From: Aeriscardovia aeriphila
GTDB taxonomy: Bacteria; Actinomycetota; Actinomycetes; Actinomycetales; Bifidobacteriaceae
Length of the DNA stretch: 36,958 bases
Reading direction: 5' to 3'
Assembly: GCA_949290445.1 (NCBI GenBank)
Contig: CASERW010000008.1
Location: forward strand, 1 to 36,958
Both the position numbers and the translations under genes were made by a program. The notes below the pieces were generated by a model, which saw only the letters and a program-made list of their open reading frames with translations, was not told where the DNA came from and made no database searches. Shown piece by piece: positions 24,600 to 32,900 of the stretch. Every line of letters begins with the position of its first letter. The stretch's first letter is position 1.

Positions 24600-26306
24600 A
24601 TGCCACCAAGCATTCCATTCGCTGAACTTCTCAGAAAGAACGGTGACACAATGACACTCCTACATACAGACTGGAATAACTATCAACCGTTACCAACCAC
24701 AGACTACTCCGCCTGCGCAGCCACCTACATGGCTCTCTTCCGCAACCTTGCCACCTACGACAACAGCATGGTCGACCTCGTTTCTGATAGTCGCCTGCGC
24801 ATGAGCCGAGCAGGAAACATCATCCGCCTGCTCGAATGGAACGACATCCCCGACCAACCATTCCACTCCAAAGAAAACACCATGCTCGCACCCGCAGGAT
24901 GGCAACTGGCCATCAGCGACATGAAAACAGGAGACCTGCGCTACTGCCCAGAAGACCAGCACTACTACGTGCGCGACAGTGACACCAGCGTAGAACACAG
25001 CGAAACTGACCTCGCCCTCCACCCGCTCAACAACGGTCGCCTCCTGCTCAACTCATGGCACCAAATCAGCAATCTCCAAGCCGAATACAACATCAAATAC
25101 AACAGCAACGATGACCGTCCCGCACTCGCACGCACGATCCTCTTCGAACTGCAACGCACCAGCATCTTCCCACCCATCCACGTTGGAGTAAGAATCGGCA
25201 ACAGCCTGTGGATGCGCACCGCGAGTGGAATTAGCAAAATCACCACCACGAGTACAGAAATTGCAGTCACCCAAAACTTCGACTACGAGCCAACCTACGC
25301 GCAACTCGCCTACGCATACTCCGTCTGCCATTGGCTTACCGCCGACAACAACTCGTGCGACAATCTCATCCGCATGTTCGCCACCCCATGGCTCGAACAA
25401 CAAAAAATGAGCACCTACATTCTCTCCGGAGACGGTGGTGACGGTAAAAGCCTCCTGTGCAAATGGCTGATAGAAAACCCTCTCGGCCACACCCGCGTAT
25501 ACCCGAGCTTATCCATTACCACTGTGTGTGCACCCTCCTCCTACGACCTCGCCCGCGTCAGTGCCGTCCATGGGATGAACGGAAAAGCATTCGCCATCGA
25601 CGATGAAATGGGAGTCCTCGAAGAAGCACACCTGCCCTTCCTGCGCATCCTCTCCAGTGGAGGAACAGTACAAGGGCGAGCAGTAGGACGCGCCTACGAA
25701 CAAGTCACTCCTACAGCCACCATTGTCGCCTGCACAAACAACCCCATCCCCGTGTTCGACAGGCCAGCAGACATGCGCCGCTTCGTCCTCATCCAAATGC
25801 ACTCCAACAAGGGGAGAAACCCGGACGCATACCACAACCTCGAACTGAGTCTCCACGAGCCCAGTTTCGTTGCTGCCTTCTACTACCTCTCCTGCGAATA
25901 CTGGCGCACCAGCCACCCGTGCGTGGGAAAGAAAGTCACTTTCACCCCACACCGCAACATCGATGATGAAACCAGTTGGCTTATCAGCATGCTGATGGAC
26001 GACTCCAACGGAGTCTTCTGCTCCCGCTTCCAAGACGAGTTCCGTCACAAAGCATCCCTCGTCGCCAACGAACAATTCGGCATCCGCACATCGAACAAGC
26101 GCGTGACCATCAACGGAATCAAAACCCGCGCCCGCATGTACGTTATCGACGACCCCGAACGCTTCGCCATCGGAGTACAAGCCATCACCGAACGCGACCA
26201 CACCTACAAACCCGACTACACAGCAGAAGACCACATCCCCATCCTTCCCACCACCGATCTCTACCCCTCCTACGTTCCCCAACCCAGAGAGGCAGACGAA
26301 AAATGA
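24600..26306 (+). CDS. SF3-type replicative helicase (phage/plasmid P4/D5 primase family, helicase part)
   Basis: A 568-residue protein with a D5_N/SF3 helicase domain: Walker A GDGGDGKS (277-284), Walker B-like KAFAIDDE (about 329-336), sensor/motif C TIVACTNNPIPVF (about 374-386) and an arginine finger region DMRRF (391-395). The domain after it resembles the winged C-terminal part of P4-type primases. The N-terminal 230 residues have no recognisable catalytic primase motifs. It probably starts replication of the excised element. ATG 24600 has no ribosome binding site, and ATG 24651 is an alternative, so the true N terminus is unresolved. Its stop overlaps the next start (ATGA). Confidence 0.85.
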   Translation: MPPSIPFAELLRKNGDTMTLLHTDWNNYQPLPTTDYSACAATYMALFRNLATYDNSMVDLVSDSRLRMSRAGNIIRLLEWNDIPDQPFHSKENTMLAPAGWQLAISDMKTGDLRYCPEDQHYYVRDSDTSVEHSETDLALHPLNNGRLLLNSWHQISNLQAEYNIKYNSNDDRPALARTILFELQRTSIFPPIHVGVRIGNSLWMRTASGISKITTTSTEIAVTQNFDYEPTYAQLAYAYSVCHWLTADNNSCDNLIRMFATPWLEQQKMSTYILSGDGGDGKSLLCKWLIENPLGHTRVYPSLSITTVCAPSSYDLARVSAVHGMNGKAFAIDDEMGVLEEAHLPFLRILSSGGTVQGRAVGRAYEQVTPTATIVACTNNPIPVFDRPADMRRFVLIQMHSNKGRNPDAYHNLELSLHEPSFVAAFYYLSCEYWRTSHPCVGKKVTFTPHRNIDDETSWLISMLMDDSNGVFCSRFQDEFRHKASLVANEQFGIRTSNKRVTINGIKTRARMYVIDDPERFAIGVQAITERDHTYKPDYTAEDHIPILPTTDLYPSYVPQPREADEK

Positions 26307-26950
26307 GTGAGAAAGACAAGGAATTTCGTAAAACCGGAAAACATCCCACACTTGACAACTGGCAAGACTTCGGATACTGCAACCACATGAGCCTCGGACT
26401 CATGAAAGCATTCTTCGGATCAGCCACCACCAGGAAAGTCAGCAAATACGACCGTCGCATGAGAAAAATCGGACGCGAAATGTGCTCCATCTGCCCCGTA
26501 TGGGCACCCTGCCTCGCCAACGCCGTCATCCACCCGCACAAAAACGGAAACGACCAATGGGCAGGCCTCAACCTCGGAGAACGCCAAATCGTCGCCCGCA
26601 TGCTCATCGACAATGGCATCGACATTAAAAACCGGGCTATCCCCGAAAAAGAACGCATGATGCGCATCGTCATGTACATTCGCGAACACCCTGAAATCAG
26701 AGAACTCGCCATCCTCACAGAAAGAGAAAAATGGAAAAAATACAAAGCACACGCGAAACCCTCAGACGGAGAACAACCCACTCTCTTCGATGACAGCAAC
26801 CTCACCACCACACTCCTTCCCAGCGATAAGGGAGAAGAAAAGAGCAGTGGACTAGAAGATGCACCAGTCATCAGTATTTGGCATCACGGCATGCCAGAAG
26901 AAGAACCCTACCTTCTCGAGAAAGAAAATGATGATGAACAAGACGACTGA
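26303..26950 (+). CDS. WhiB-family (Wbl) iron-sulfur regulator on the element
   Basis: A 215-residue protein. Four cysteines fit the Wbl [4Fe-4S] pattern: C26, then C61-x2-C64-x5-C70 (MCSICPVWAPCLANAV), followed by DQWAGLNLGERQIV, equivalent to the Wbl turn G-[VI]-W-G-G and 'ER' helix. Wbl proteins bind sigma-A and control transcription in actinobacteria and their phages. The C-terminal 110 residues are acidic and unusual for the family (EEKSSGLEDAP, EEEPYLLEKENDDEQDD). Long Cys1-Cys2 spacing (34 residues) is somewhat greater than usual. Starts within the helicase stop (ATGA). Confidence 0.78.
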   Translation: MSEKDKEFRKTGKHPTLDNWQDFGYCNHMSLGLMKAFFGSATTRKVSKYDRRMRKIGREMCSICPVWAPCLANAVIHPHKNGNDQWAGLNLGERQIVARMLIDNGIDIKNRAIPEKERMMRIVMYIREHPEIRELAILTEREKWKKYKAHAKPSDGEQPTLFDDSNLTTTLLPSDKGEEKSSGLEDAPVISIWHHGMPEEEPYLLEKENDDEQDD

Positions 26951-27323
26951 CACTACAGATACCAGTGAAATCCCCACCATCCCTCACGAAAACGCTTTAC
27001 AGAGAGCATGGCACAGAACACAATCCTACTATCACACTGTCGGAAACGATATCCTCCTCCTCGTATCCGAACACCCCTGGATCAATCTCCTCACCTTCCT
27101 CATCGGAGAATTCTTCGTCATCCTCGTACCCATCCTGCCACAACTGCTCATCCAAACCATCCTGTTAAGCCTCCTCGTCTTCACACCATGGATCCTCCTC
27201 CTCGTCAAAGAAGGATTCCACAAACCCGTGGATATCACGAGCATTACTCTGCCCTTCCTCAACCTCGTCTTCGGCATTCTCATCGGATTCCTCCTCATGC
27301 TGATCGCCATCAACCTCTACTAA
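26928..27323 (+). CDS. Small polytopic membrane protein, unknown function
   Basis: About 131 residues with a polar N-terminal 50 residues and three hydrophobic segments (about 51-72 WINLLTFLIGEFFVILV, 72-95 QLLIQTILLSLLVFTPWILLLV, 108-130 LPFLNLVFGILIGFLLMLIAI). Three consecutive ATGs lie at 26928, 26931 and 26934 after GAGAAAGAAA; any could be used. It overlaps the end of the Wbl gene by 17-23 bp in another frame. Not recognised; the location suggests a role in the transfer or surface module. Confidence 0.7.
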   Translation: MMMNKTTDTTDTSEIPTIPHENALQRAWHRTQSYYHTVGNDILLLVSEHPWINLLTFLIGEFFVILVPILPQLLIQTILLSLLVFTPWILLLVKEGFHKPVDITSITLPFLNLVFGILIGFLLMLIAINLY

Positions 27324-27352
27324 AAACAGTGACAATTGTGAAGGAGACTCAC

Positions 27353-27889
27353 ATGGACAACGACATCCACCACACTTTTCTCGTCCTGCTCGACTCTCAC
27401 CCGAGTGAACAACAGTGGTATCTCACCCTCAGCGAGTACCTCGAAGAAAAACAACTGAAGGAAATACGAAAGAACTATCTCGAACTACTCAACATGAGCG
27501 ACTATTGGAAAAGCATGAGCAGAGGAGAACAAGTATCCTTCTCTCGAGATTGGGGTACCGACTGCCTCTACCTCACCGCACTGCTTTACAGTCCACTGAC
27601 CCCCTCTCGTTATCTCAACACACTGTCCTCCTGTGTGATTGCTCTCGACGGATTCAGTCTGCATAAAGATTATCTTGACTTCTGCTGGCATGTGAAAGCG
27701 TACTATCCCAGCGATAACCTCCCCTTCGAAATTCTCAGCGTGTACCAGCAGATGAGCAGTGAAGAAGACGAGAATGCCGCTGAAAAGCTGTTAGGTGACC
27801 TCGCTGAACTCGCCAGTATGGTGTACTTCCACGCCTGCCACAACCAACACCTCATCGAACAATCACTCCAGAAAGAAGACCACCAATGA
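27353..27889 (+). CDS. Hypothetical soluble protein of the element
   Basis: A 178-residue, acidic, mainly helical protein (for example LSEYLEEKQLKEIRKNYLELLNM and SSEEDENAAEKLLGDLAELASMVYF). There is no signal peptide or membrane segment. The ATG at 27353 follows GAAGGAGACTCAC, an excellent ribosome binding site. The 3' end overlaps the next gene (ATGA). I do not recognise the family. Confidence 0.75.
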   Translation: MDNDIHHTFLVLLDSHPSEQQWYLTLSEYLEEKQLKEIRKNYLELLNMSDYWKSMSRGEQVSFSRDWGTDCLYLTALLYSPLTPSRYLNTLSSCVIALDGFSLHKDYLDFCWHVKAYYPSDNLPFEILSVYQQMSSEEDENAAEKLLGDLAELASMVYFHACHNQHLIEQSLQKEDHQ

Positions 27890-28125
27890 TACCCGACTGG
27901 ATCATCTTCATCGTCTCCCTGCTCGTCGTCCTCTGGGCGTTCAGCAAAGACAATATCCGCGCCTATCGTGCCCATAAAAGAAGAGAAAAACAATCTCCAC
28001 TAGTGTCCCAGCACAGGCAAGGACATACAGCCCCAGCTCCCAGCCGGTGGATGCACAGGGACAGTGAAAAACAAGAGGATCTTATCGATATTAGTAATCC
28101 GACCACCACAGAAAACGAGGAATAA
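27886..28125 (+). CDS. Small single-pass membrane protein
   Basis: A 79-residue protein: an N-terminal membrane segment (about 4-19, DWIIFIVSLLVVLWAF) followed by a basic then acidic cytoplasmic tail. It is translationally coupled to the preceding gene by ATGA. Family not recognised. Ribosome binding is probably supplied by the AAAGAAGACC upstream or by coupling. Confidence 0.65.
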   Translation: MIPDWIIFIVSLLVVLWAFSKDNIRAYRAHKRREKQSPLVSQHRQGHTAPAPSRWMHRDSEKQEDLIDISNPTTTENEE

Positions 28126-28127
28126 CA

Positions 28128-28358
28128 ATGTCTTTTCATGAATTTTTAAGCAGTGTAGTTTCTCAGGAGAGTCTGAGTGTCATTATTATTTCTTTCCTCT
28201 GTTGCTCTCTCATTATTGCCCTTTTCTCCTTATACAAACTGCTCATTTATTGGGATAGAGGTGATGGAGGCATGGTACGTCAGAGTAGGATCGAGTTATT
28301 GACAAGTGTAACTTTAGCGGTTCTCTCCCTCCTGGGGTGGTGGTTAATCAACCCGTAA
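28128..28358 (+). CDS. Small two-pass membrane protein
   Basis: A 76-residue protein with two hydrophobic segments (about 16-40 and 58-75). It starts 2 bp after the preceding stop, with GAGGAATAAC as ribosome binding site. The pattern MSFxExL followed by a hydrophobic segment and a WxxG/WDxG turn is repeated at the start of the next open frame (28375), suggesting duplication. Function unknown. Confidence 0.65.
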   Translation: MSFHEFLSSVVSQESLSVIIISFLCCSLIIALFSLYKLLIYWDRGDGGMVRQSRIELLTSVTLAVLSLLGWWLINP

Positions 28359-28362
28359 ACTA

Positions 28363-28371
28363 GGGGGGGGG
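28363..28371 (+). repeat. G9 homopolymer immediately before a start codon
   Basis: Nine consecutive G residues (28363-28371) end 3 bases before ATG 28375. A tract of this length is prone to slipped-strand length change. Its position between stop and start would vary ribosome binding site spacing. Confidence 0.85.
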
Positions 28372-28374
28372 ACA

Positions 28375-28536
28375 ATGTCCTTCATTGAATTGCTTATCCT
28401 CCTGCTTATGCTCCCTCCTGTCATAGCAGCACTTTTAATACTGTGCATGCTCGTCGTAGATTGGGCGCAAGGCCGATACTTATTACTTAACTTCTTGTAT
28501 AATTGGAACAAGGAGAACCGTATCAAAGGAATTATC
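28375..28536 (+). other. In-frame 54-codon upstream extension encoding a membrane segment
   Basis: ATG 28375 opens a frame that continues without a stop into the gene at 28537. These 54 residues contain one hydrophobic segment (about 3-28, FIELLILLLMLPPVIAALLI) and resemble the preceding small membrane protein. It may be a separate small gene that has lost its stop and fused with the next, or an alternative longer start giving a protein with two membrane segments. A TATAAT box at 28498-28503 inside it favours an independent downstream gene. Confidence 0.5.
28498..28503 (+). promoter_or_regulatory. Candidate -10 box for the Lys/Ala-rich membrane-protein gene
   Basis: A perfect TATAAT lies 33 bp before ATG 28537 and is followed by AAGGAG (28510-28515) and AAAGGAA (28526-28532). 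The -35 is weak (GATACT at 28475-28480, 17-bp spacing). If active, the transcript would begin near 28510 and express the shorter protein separately from the upstream cassette. Confidence 0.5.
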
Positions 28537-29550
28537 ATGATCGAAGAAGAAAACATCCTCCACTCCACTCCTGAAACCACCGTCGAACAATCCCCAAACA
28601 CTCCCACCAAGAAGCGCAGGATTATCATCGCCAGCACCATCGCCGCTGTTCTCGTTCTCGCAGGTGGAGTGACGGGTGGTGTTTACGCTTACCGTCAGCA
28701 TGAGCATTCCCAGGCAGTGAGCGCGTGCATCAAAACAGTCACACCGTTACAACAGGCAGTGAGCAAACTGACCACCGCCCAGACGGGCAAAGACACAACC
28801 GAACTCGTCAAGCTCGACGTGAAGAAACTCGCAGACAAAACCACGCACGACAAGCTCGCGGAAGCAGTCAAACCAGTCAGTGTAACTATTACACCCTGCA
28901 CCACAACCCTGAGCACAGCCCAGTTGACCGCCAACACGGGCAAGAATAAGCGTGCACTCACCCGCATCACAACCGCCACCCGCAACCTCACCACCGCAGT
29001 AGACAAGCTCGTCGCGTCACGTACTCTCCAATCCCGCAACCTGCTCACCGCTGAAGTGAAAAGCGGCAAGCAGTTAGTGAAAGACTCTCAGGGTAAAGTT
29101 CAAGACCAGAAAACCCTCGACCAGTTAAACACTCTTCTCACCCAGTCTGACAAGCTCGTGAAAGACAAAACCGCCGACTACACCAAGTTGGACAAGCAAT
29201 TGTCTGAACTGAAGAAGGCGGAACAGTCAGTACGTGATTCTGTGGAAGCAAAACGCAAAGCTGACGAGGAAGCCGCCCGCAAAGCGGAAGAAGCACGCCA
29301 AGCCGCCGCCGCACAAGCCGCACAACAAGCGCAAACCTACCGCGCACAAACCTACCGTGCACCCGCACAGTCTTATCGCGCGCCTGTTCAAACCTACCGT
29401 GCGCCAGCACAGTCATATCAACAGCCCGCACAAAATAATGGTGGTGGTACAACAAAGAGAATCGGTGGGTCAGAAGGCAGTACCTATCAAGGAGAAACTC
29501 GGCCAGCCACTCCTGAAGAGATGTGCATGATTACTGGCATGTGCCACTAA
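28537..29550 (+). CDS. Membrane-anchored Lys/Ala-rich coiled-coil protein with QTYRAP repeats
   Basis: A 337-residue protein (391 if started at 28375). A short acidic cytoplasmic tail precedes one membrane segment (about 30-52, IIIASTIAAVLVLAGGVTGGVYAY). The extracytoplasmic part holds Thr/Lys-rich helices (TTAQTGKDTTELVKLDVKKL), a charged coiled coil (SELKKAEQSVRDSVEAKRKADEEAARKAEEARQAAA) and repeats of the QTYRAP/QSYRAP type (about 266-295), then a Gly-rich tail ending EEMCMITGMCH. Two Cys at the tail and two nearer the membrane could form disulphides. AAAGGAA 4 nt before ATG 28537 supports this start. It lies just before the adhesin gene and may be a wall-spanning partner. Family not recognised. 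Confidence 0.7.
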   Translation: MIEEENILHSTPETTVEQSPNTPTKKRRIIIASTIAAVLVLAGGVTGGVYAYRQHEHSQAVSACIKTVTPLQQAVSKLTTAQTGKDTTELVKLDVKKLADKTTHDKLAEAVKPVSVTITPCTTTLSTAQLTANTGKNKRALTRITTATRNLTTAVDKLVASRTLQSRNLLTAEVKSGKQLVKDSQGKVQDQKTLDQLNTLLTQSDKLVKDKTADYTKLDKQLSELKKAEQSVRDSVEAKRKADEEAARKAEEARQAAAAQAAQQAQTYRAQTYRAPAQSYRAPVQTYRAPAQSYQQPAQNNGGGTTKRIGGSEGSTYQGETRPATPEEMCMITGMCH

Positions 29551-29606
29551 AAGTTGTTTCGTTTCCTCCTCTTCTTCTTTCTTGTTTATTAGTGGTGGTG
29601 TTTTTT

Positions 29607-29638
29607 GAGAGGTCACGGTGGTGTGGCCTCTCTTTTTT
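29607..29638 (+). terminator. Rho-independent terminator after the QTYRAP-repeat gene
   Basis: GAGAGGTCAC (29607-29616) pairs with GTGGCCTCTC (29623-29632) with one T-G wobble and a 6-nt loop, followed by six T residues (29633-29638). This is the clearest intrinsic terminator in the window and separates the small-protein cassette from the adhesin unit. Confidence 0.9.
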
Positions 29639-29793
29639 GTTAGTGAGCGTATCTTTTCTTTTTTTCTCTGGTTCTGTATTTTGCCCTTTCTCGAGCCTTA
29701 TGTGACTGGTCGCATGTTTTAGCTTTGGTTGTGGTGGTCTGGTATTTTCCATTCCCCATTTTCAGTTTTCTCTTTTTATCTAGGAGTGTTGGC
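29639..29793 (+). other. T-rich intergenic stretch before the adhesin unit
   Basis: About 155 bp of strongly T-rich plus-strand sequence (runs such as CTTTTTTTCTC and CTCTTTTTATC). No gene of its own is seen. It should hold the promoter of the adhesin unit, but no clear -35/-10 pair stands out. It ends at the TAGGAG ribosome binding site of a short ORF. Confidence 0.5.
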
Positions 29794-29844
29794 ATGAAGA
29801 AGAACAACAGAAAGGCTACTCAGCTAAGGGTGATGCTGCGTTGA
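29794..29844 (+). CDS. Possible 16-residue leader peptide before the adhesin gene
   Basis: ATG 29794 follows TAGGAGTGTTGGC, a good ribosome binding site, and reads MKKNNRKATQLRVMLR before TGA. It is very basic. The adhesin's frame is open from a GTG at 29851, 7 bp after this stop, although its best start is 29959. It could be a regulatory leader that controls adhesin translation, or a remnant of an N-terminal region. Too short to be called by homology. Confidence 0.45.
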   Translation: MKKNNRKATQLRVMLR

Positions 29845-29958
29845 AGAAACGTGGCAGTCGCTTATCACTCACTGAACAACCTGTTTGGTGAGAAACTGTG
29901 GTTTCTCGTTTTTCTTCATGAAGGAAAAAGTTATCGCGCAGAAAGGAAGAGAAGAGGC

Positions 29959-32900
29959 ATGTCTCTTTTACAGCGATTACGCAAACATTGGCGAGCGGGT
30001 ATCGCTACCATCATTGCGGGCAGTATGCTTGCGGGTGGTATGACTGCCGCATTTGCTGGTGTTGGTACTGGTACCAGTACGGGTGATGGTGTGACCATTA
30101 TCGGTAATGGTGGTGTTCAGTATGGTTGGTACTACAAAGAGAGCTACGGTGGGTTAAATGATGACACGGTGAGGCATTTCCTTGATGAGAAGGGCTTTCG
30201 CAGAGGTGGCGGTTCTGATGCTCTCATCAGTCATGCTGTGAATCAAGCGCGAGATAGTATTAAGGCTCGTTCTGGTGGTCAGTTGAAGAACCCTCGTATT
30301 GTGGGTATTGCCGTGATGCTTTGGGATAAACCTGATAATGGTGGTCTTGAATTTAACAATGCCACGAAAGATGGTGACCTCAGCGTTCAGGATTGGAAGA
30401 ACGCTTACCATTCCACTGTGGATCCAAACACATACAAGACACCGTTTGGTCTTGACTATCGGACTTCTCGGGTGTGGTCGAATGGTCGTTCTATCGACTC
30501 GTTCGCAGATGAAATGATGGATCATATAGATCCGCATACCACAGAGTTGATGATTATTGCTCTGAATGAAGATGAGCCGCAAATCTCTTATCATGTTGAT
30601 GTTTCGACGACCGCACACCCCGGCAACATGTACCTACGCAATAACGAGCCGGTGTATGACACGGTTCACACGAGAGTGACGAAAGGTCAATGGCCAGCAG
30701 GAAACAGGCTCGGCGCTACCGTGTGGCTCAACTATGAGCCGGGTCAGGGTGCGAGCGCACAACCCGCTAAGGCAGTACGCCACGACTTCACCATCGACCA
30801 TGTAGGTGATACGAACACTCCTGAGTTCCGTCCGTCTGATTTCGGGTGGACACACGGTTGGGCTATCGGCACATACTGGTTTGATATCACCATTGACAAG
30901 CAGAACAATATGGACGCGGGTGTGAATACGCCTGACCGTGAGCAGAGTGAGACAATGGTTCTCACCAACTACGGTTTGAACGCTTCTACTGGTGCTATCA
31001 AAGCCAACGCCGCAGTAGACAATACCGAACCGGTGCATGATGTTGTGAGCGTCAAAGAAATCAAACAACATATCCCTACCGGTGTGACGTTGAAGGCGAA
31101 GAGTATTCTCCACTTCGACGGCAACAAGAACGTTCCCGCTACTCAGGCGGAAAAGGAGTTTACTTTTACTCAGGCGGGGAATATTACGAGCCCAGAGTTC
31201 ACGCCAGCTGATTTGAAGCTGGGTGAGCCTCACGCGCACGGGTGGGCTGCTGGTAACTACTGGTTTGATTTGCAAATTCCCAAGCAGGACGATATGGAGT
31301 CTGCTGTGGACTTGCAAGACCGTGACCCGGAAGAGTCGTTTGTTCTGCCAGAAGAACCGGGCAAACTCACTGGTAAGGAAGTGGAAAAGCCTGTTTCCGC
31401 TAGCCTGATGAAGAACCAGACCACTATCACATTCAACACGGGTAAGGGCGGTTACGAACTTTCCGTGGTCGATAAGATTAACCCGCAGGGCAACAAGATT
31501 AGCGTGGACAATATCCACATGCAGGACGTCACCGCAAAGAAGAATGTGGACAATCTCTACACTCTTTCGTATGATGCCGCGTCGCAGACGGTGACTGCCA
31601 CGTGGAAAGACCCTACCGTGGAGCTTCCTTCCGCGCATGATATGAAGTGGACTTTCGACGTGACTGTCGACCACCCGAACATGCAGAATGTGAAGGACAC
31701 TCCAACCCTCACGTGGAATCAGACGCACACTCTCACGGGTGATACTCACGAGTTCCGCACATGGTATCCGACCCCGGATAAGAGTTGGGTTCGCAAGGAC
31801 GAAGCTACGGGTAAGTGGCAGGCTGTTATTGACCCTGACTGGTCGAATGGTACGGGTGCGGATAAGCATGTGTTCATGGACGGCGACCCGGTAGCTAGTG
31901 TGGTGAATGGTGTTGTTCGTTCTGACCTGATTCAGAATATGGACACGTTCACTCTGACTGACGACTATCAGAATGCTTCCTACATTTTCCAGCCGGACGC
32001 TCTCTCCCAGTATCGCGTGTATGCGGCTGACGCGTCTGAGGACGTGAAGTCTAGTGTGGCGAACATTGTGAACACGGGTGAGGATATTACCCAACAGTTC
32101 ACTATCAGCCAGAAGGGTACGAAGGTGACTGCTACGGCTAAGCCGGAGTTCCTGTTGGCCACGAAGGGACGTGCTAAGCCTTTGCAAGTTACCCTGTTGA
32201 TTCCGGGTCAGATTGCTTTGGCACACGGTAAGGGTGCTGCTCAAATGCGTGAAGACATGGGGCTTAAGCCGGGTGCGGAAATCAACACCTGCACCATTCC
32301 AACCGGCGACGCGAAGGGTGAAAAGTTCGACAACACGGGCGCTGAAAGCGTCAACACTGCCACTTATCCGACGAACGTTCCGTACATCTGCGTCTACGCT
32401 CCCGAAGTGAAGAAGCAGGTACGAGCTGAAGCCTCTCAGGGTGGAGACCAGTCCGACATTAACCTCAAGACTGTCTTCCCCGGTCAGAAGGTCGAGTACG
32501 TGTTGCAGACGAAGCCAGACTTGAGCAAGGCTGGTGACGGGTACTCGGTGAAGAACGTGAAGTTCATCGACCAGTATGACGCATATTTGACGCCGGATAA
32601 GCAGACGGTGGAAATGCAGAACCTCTCCAACGGTTCGATGATTTCTCGCAAGCACTATAAGACTGTGTTTGATGAGAAGGAGCACATGTTCACTCTCACC
32701 GTCACCGACCAAAAGTTGATTGACGAATGGGTGAAGCAGGGCGCACCACAACTGCAAGTCAGGTTTGAAGGGCGCGTGTCCAAGAACATTCCGGGTAAGA
32801 AGAAGGTGGATAACCAGTGGGAGTTCCAAATCAGAAACTCGCTGACGCCTTCTAACATTGTGGAGAATAAGCCACCTATTCTCGAACCTCATAAGGGTGA

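Noticed and set aside
29523..29705. A 60-codon open frame over the terminator
   Set aside because: Runs through the intrinsic terminator and T-rich spacer, has a hydrophobic artefact composition and no ribosome binding site.
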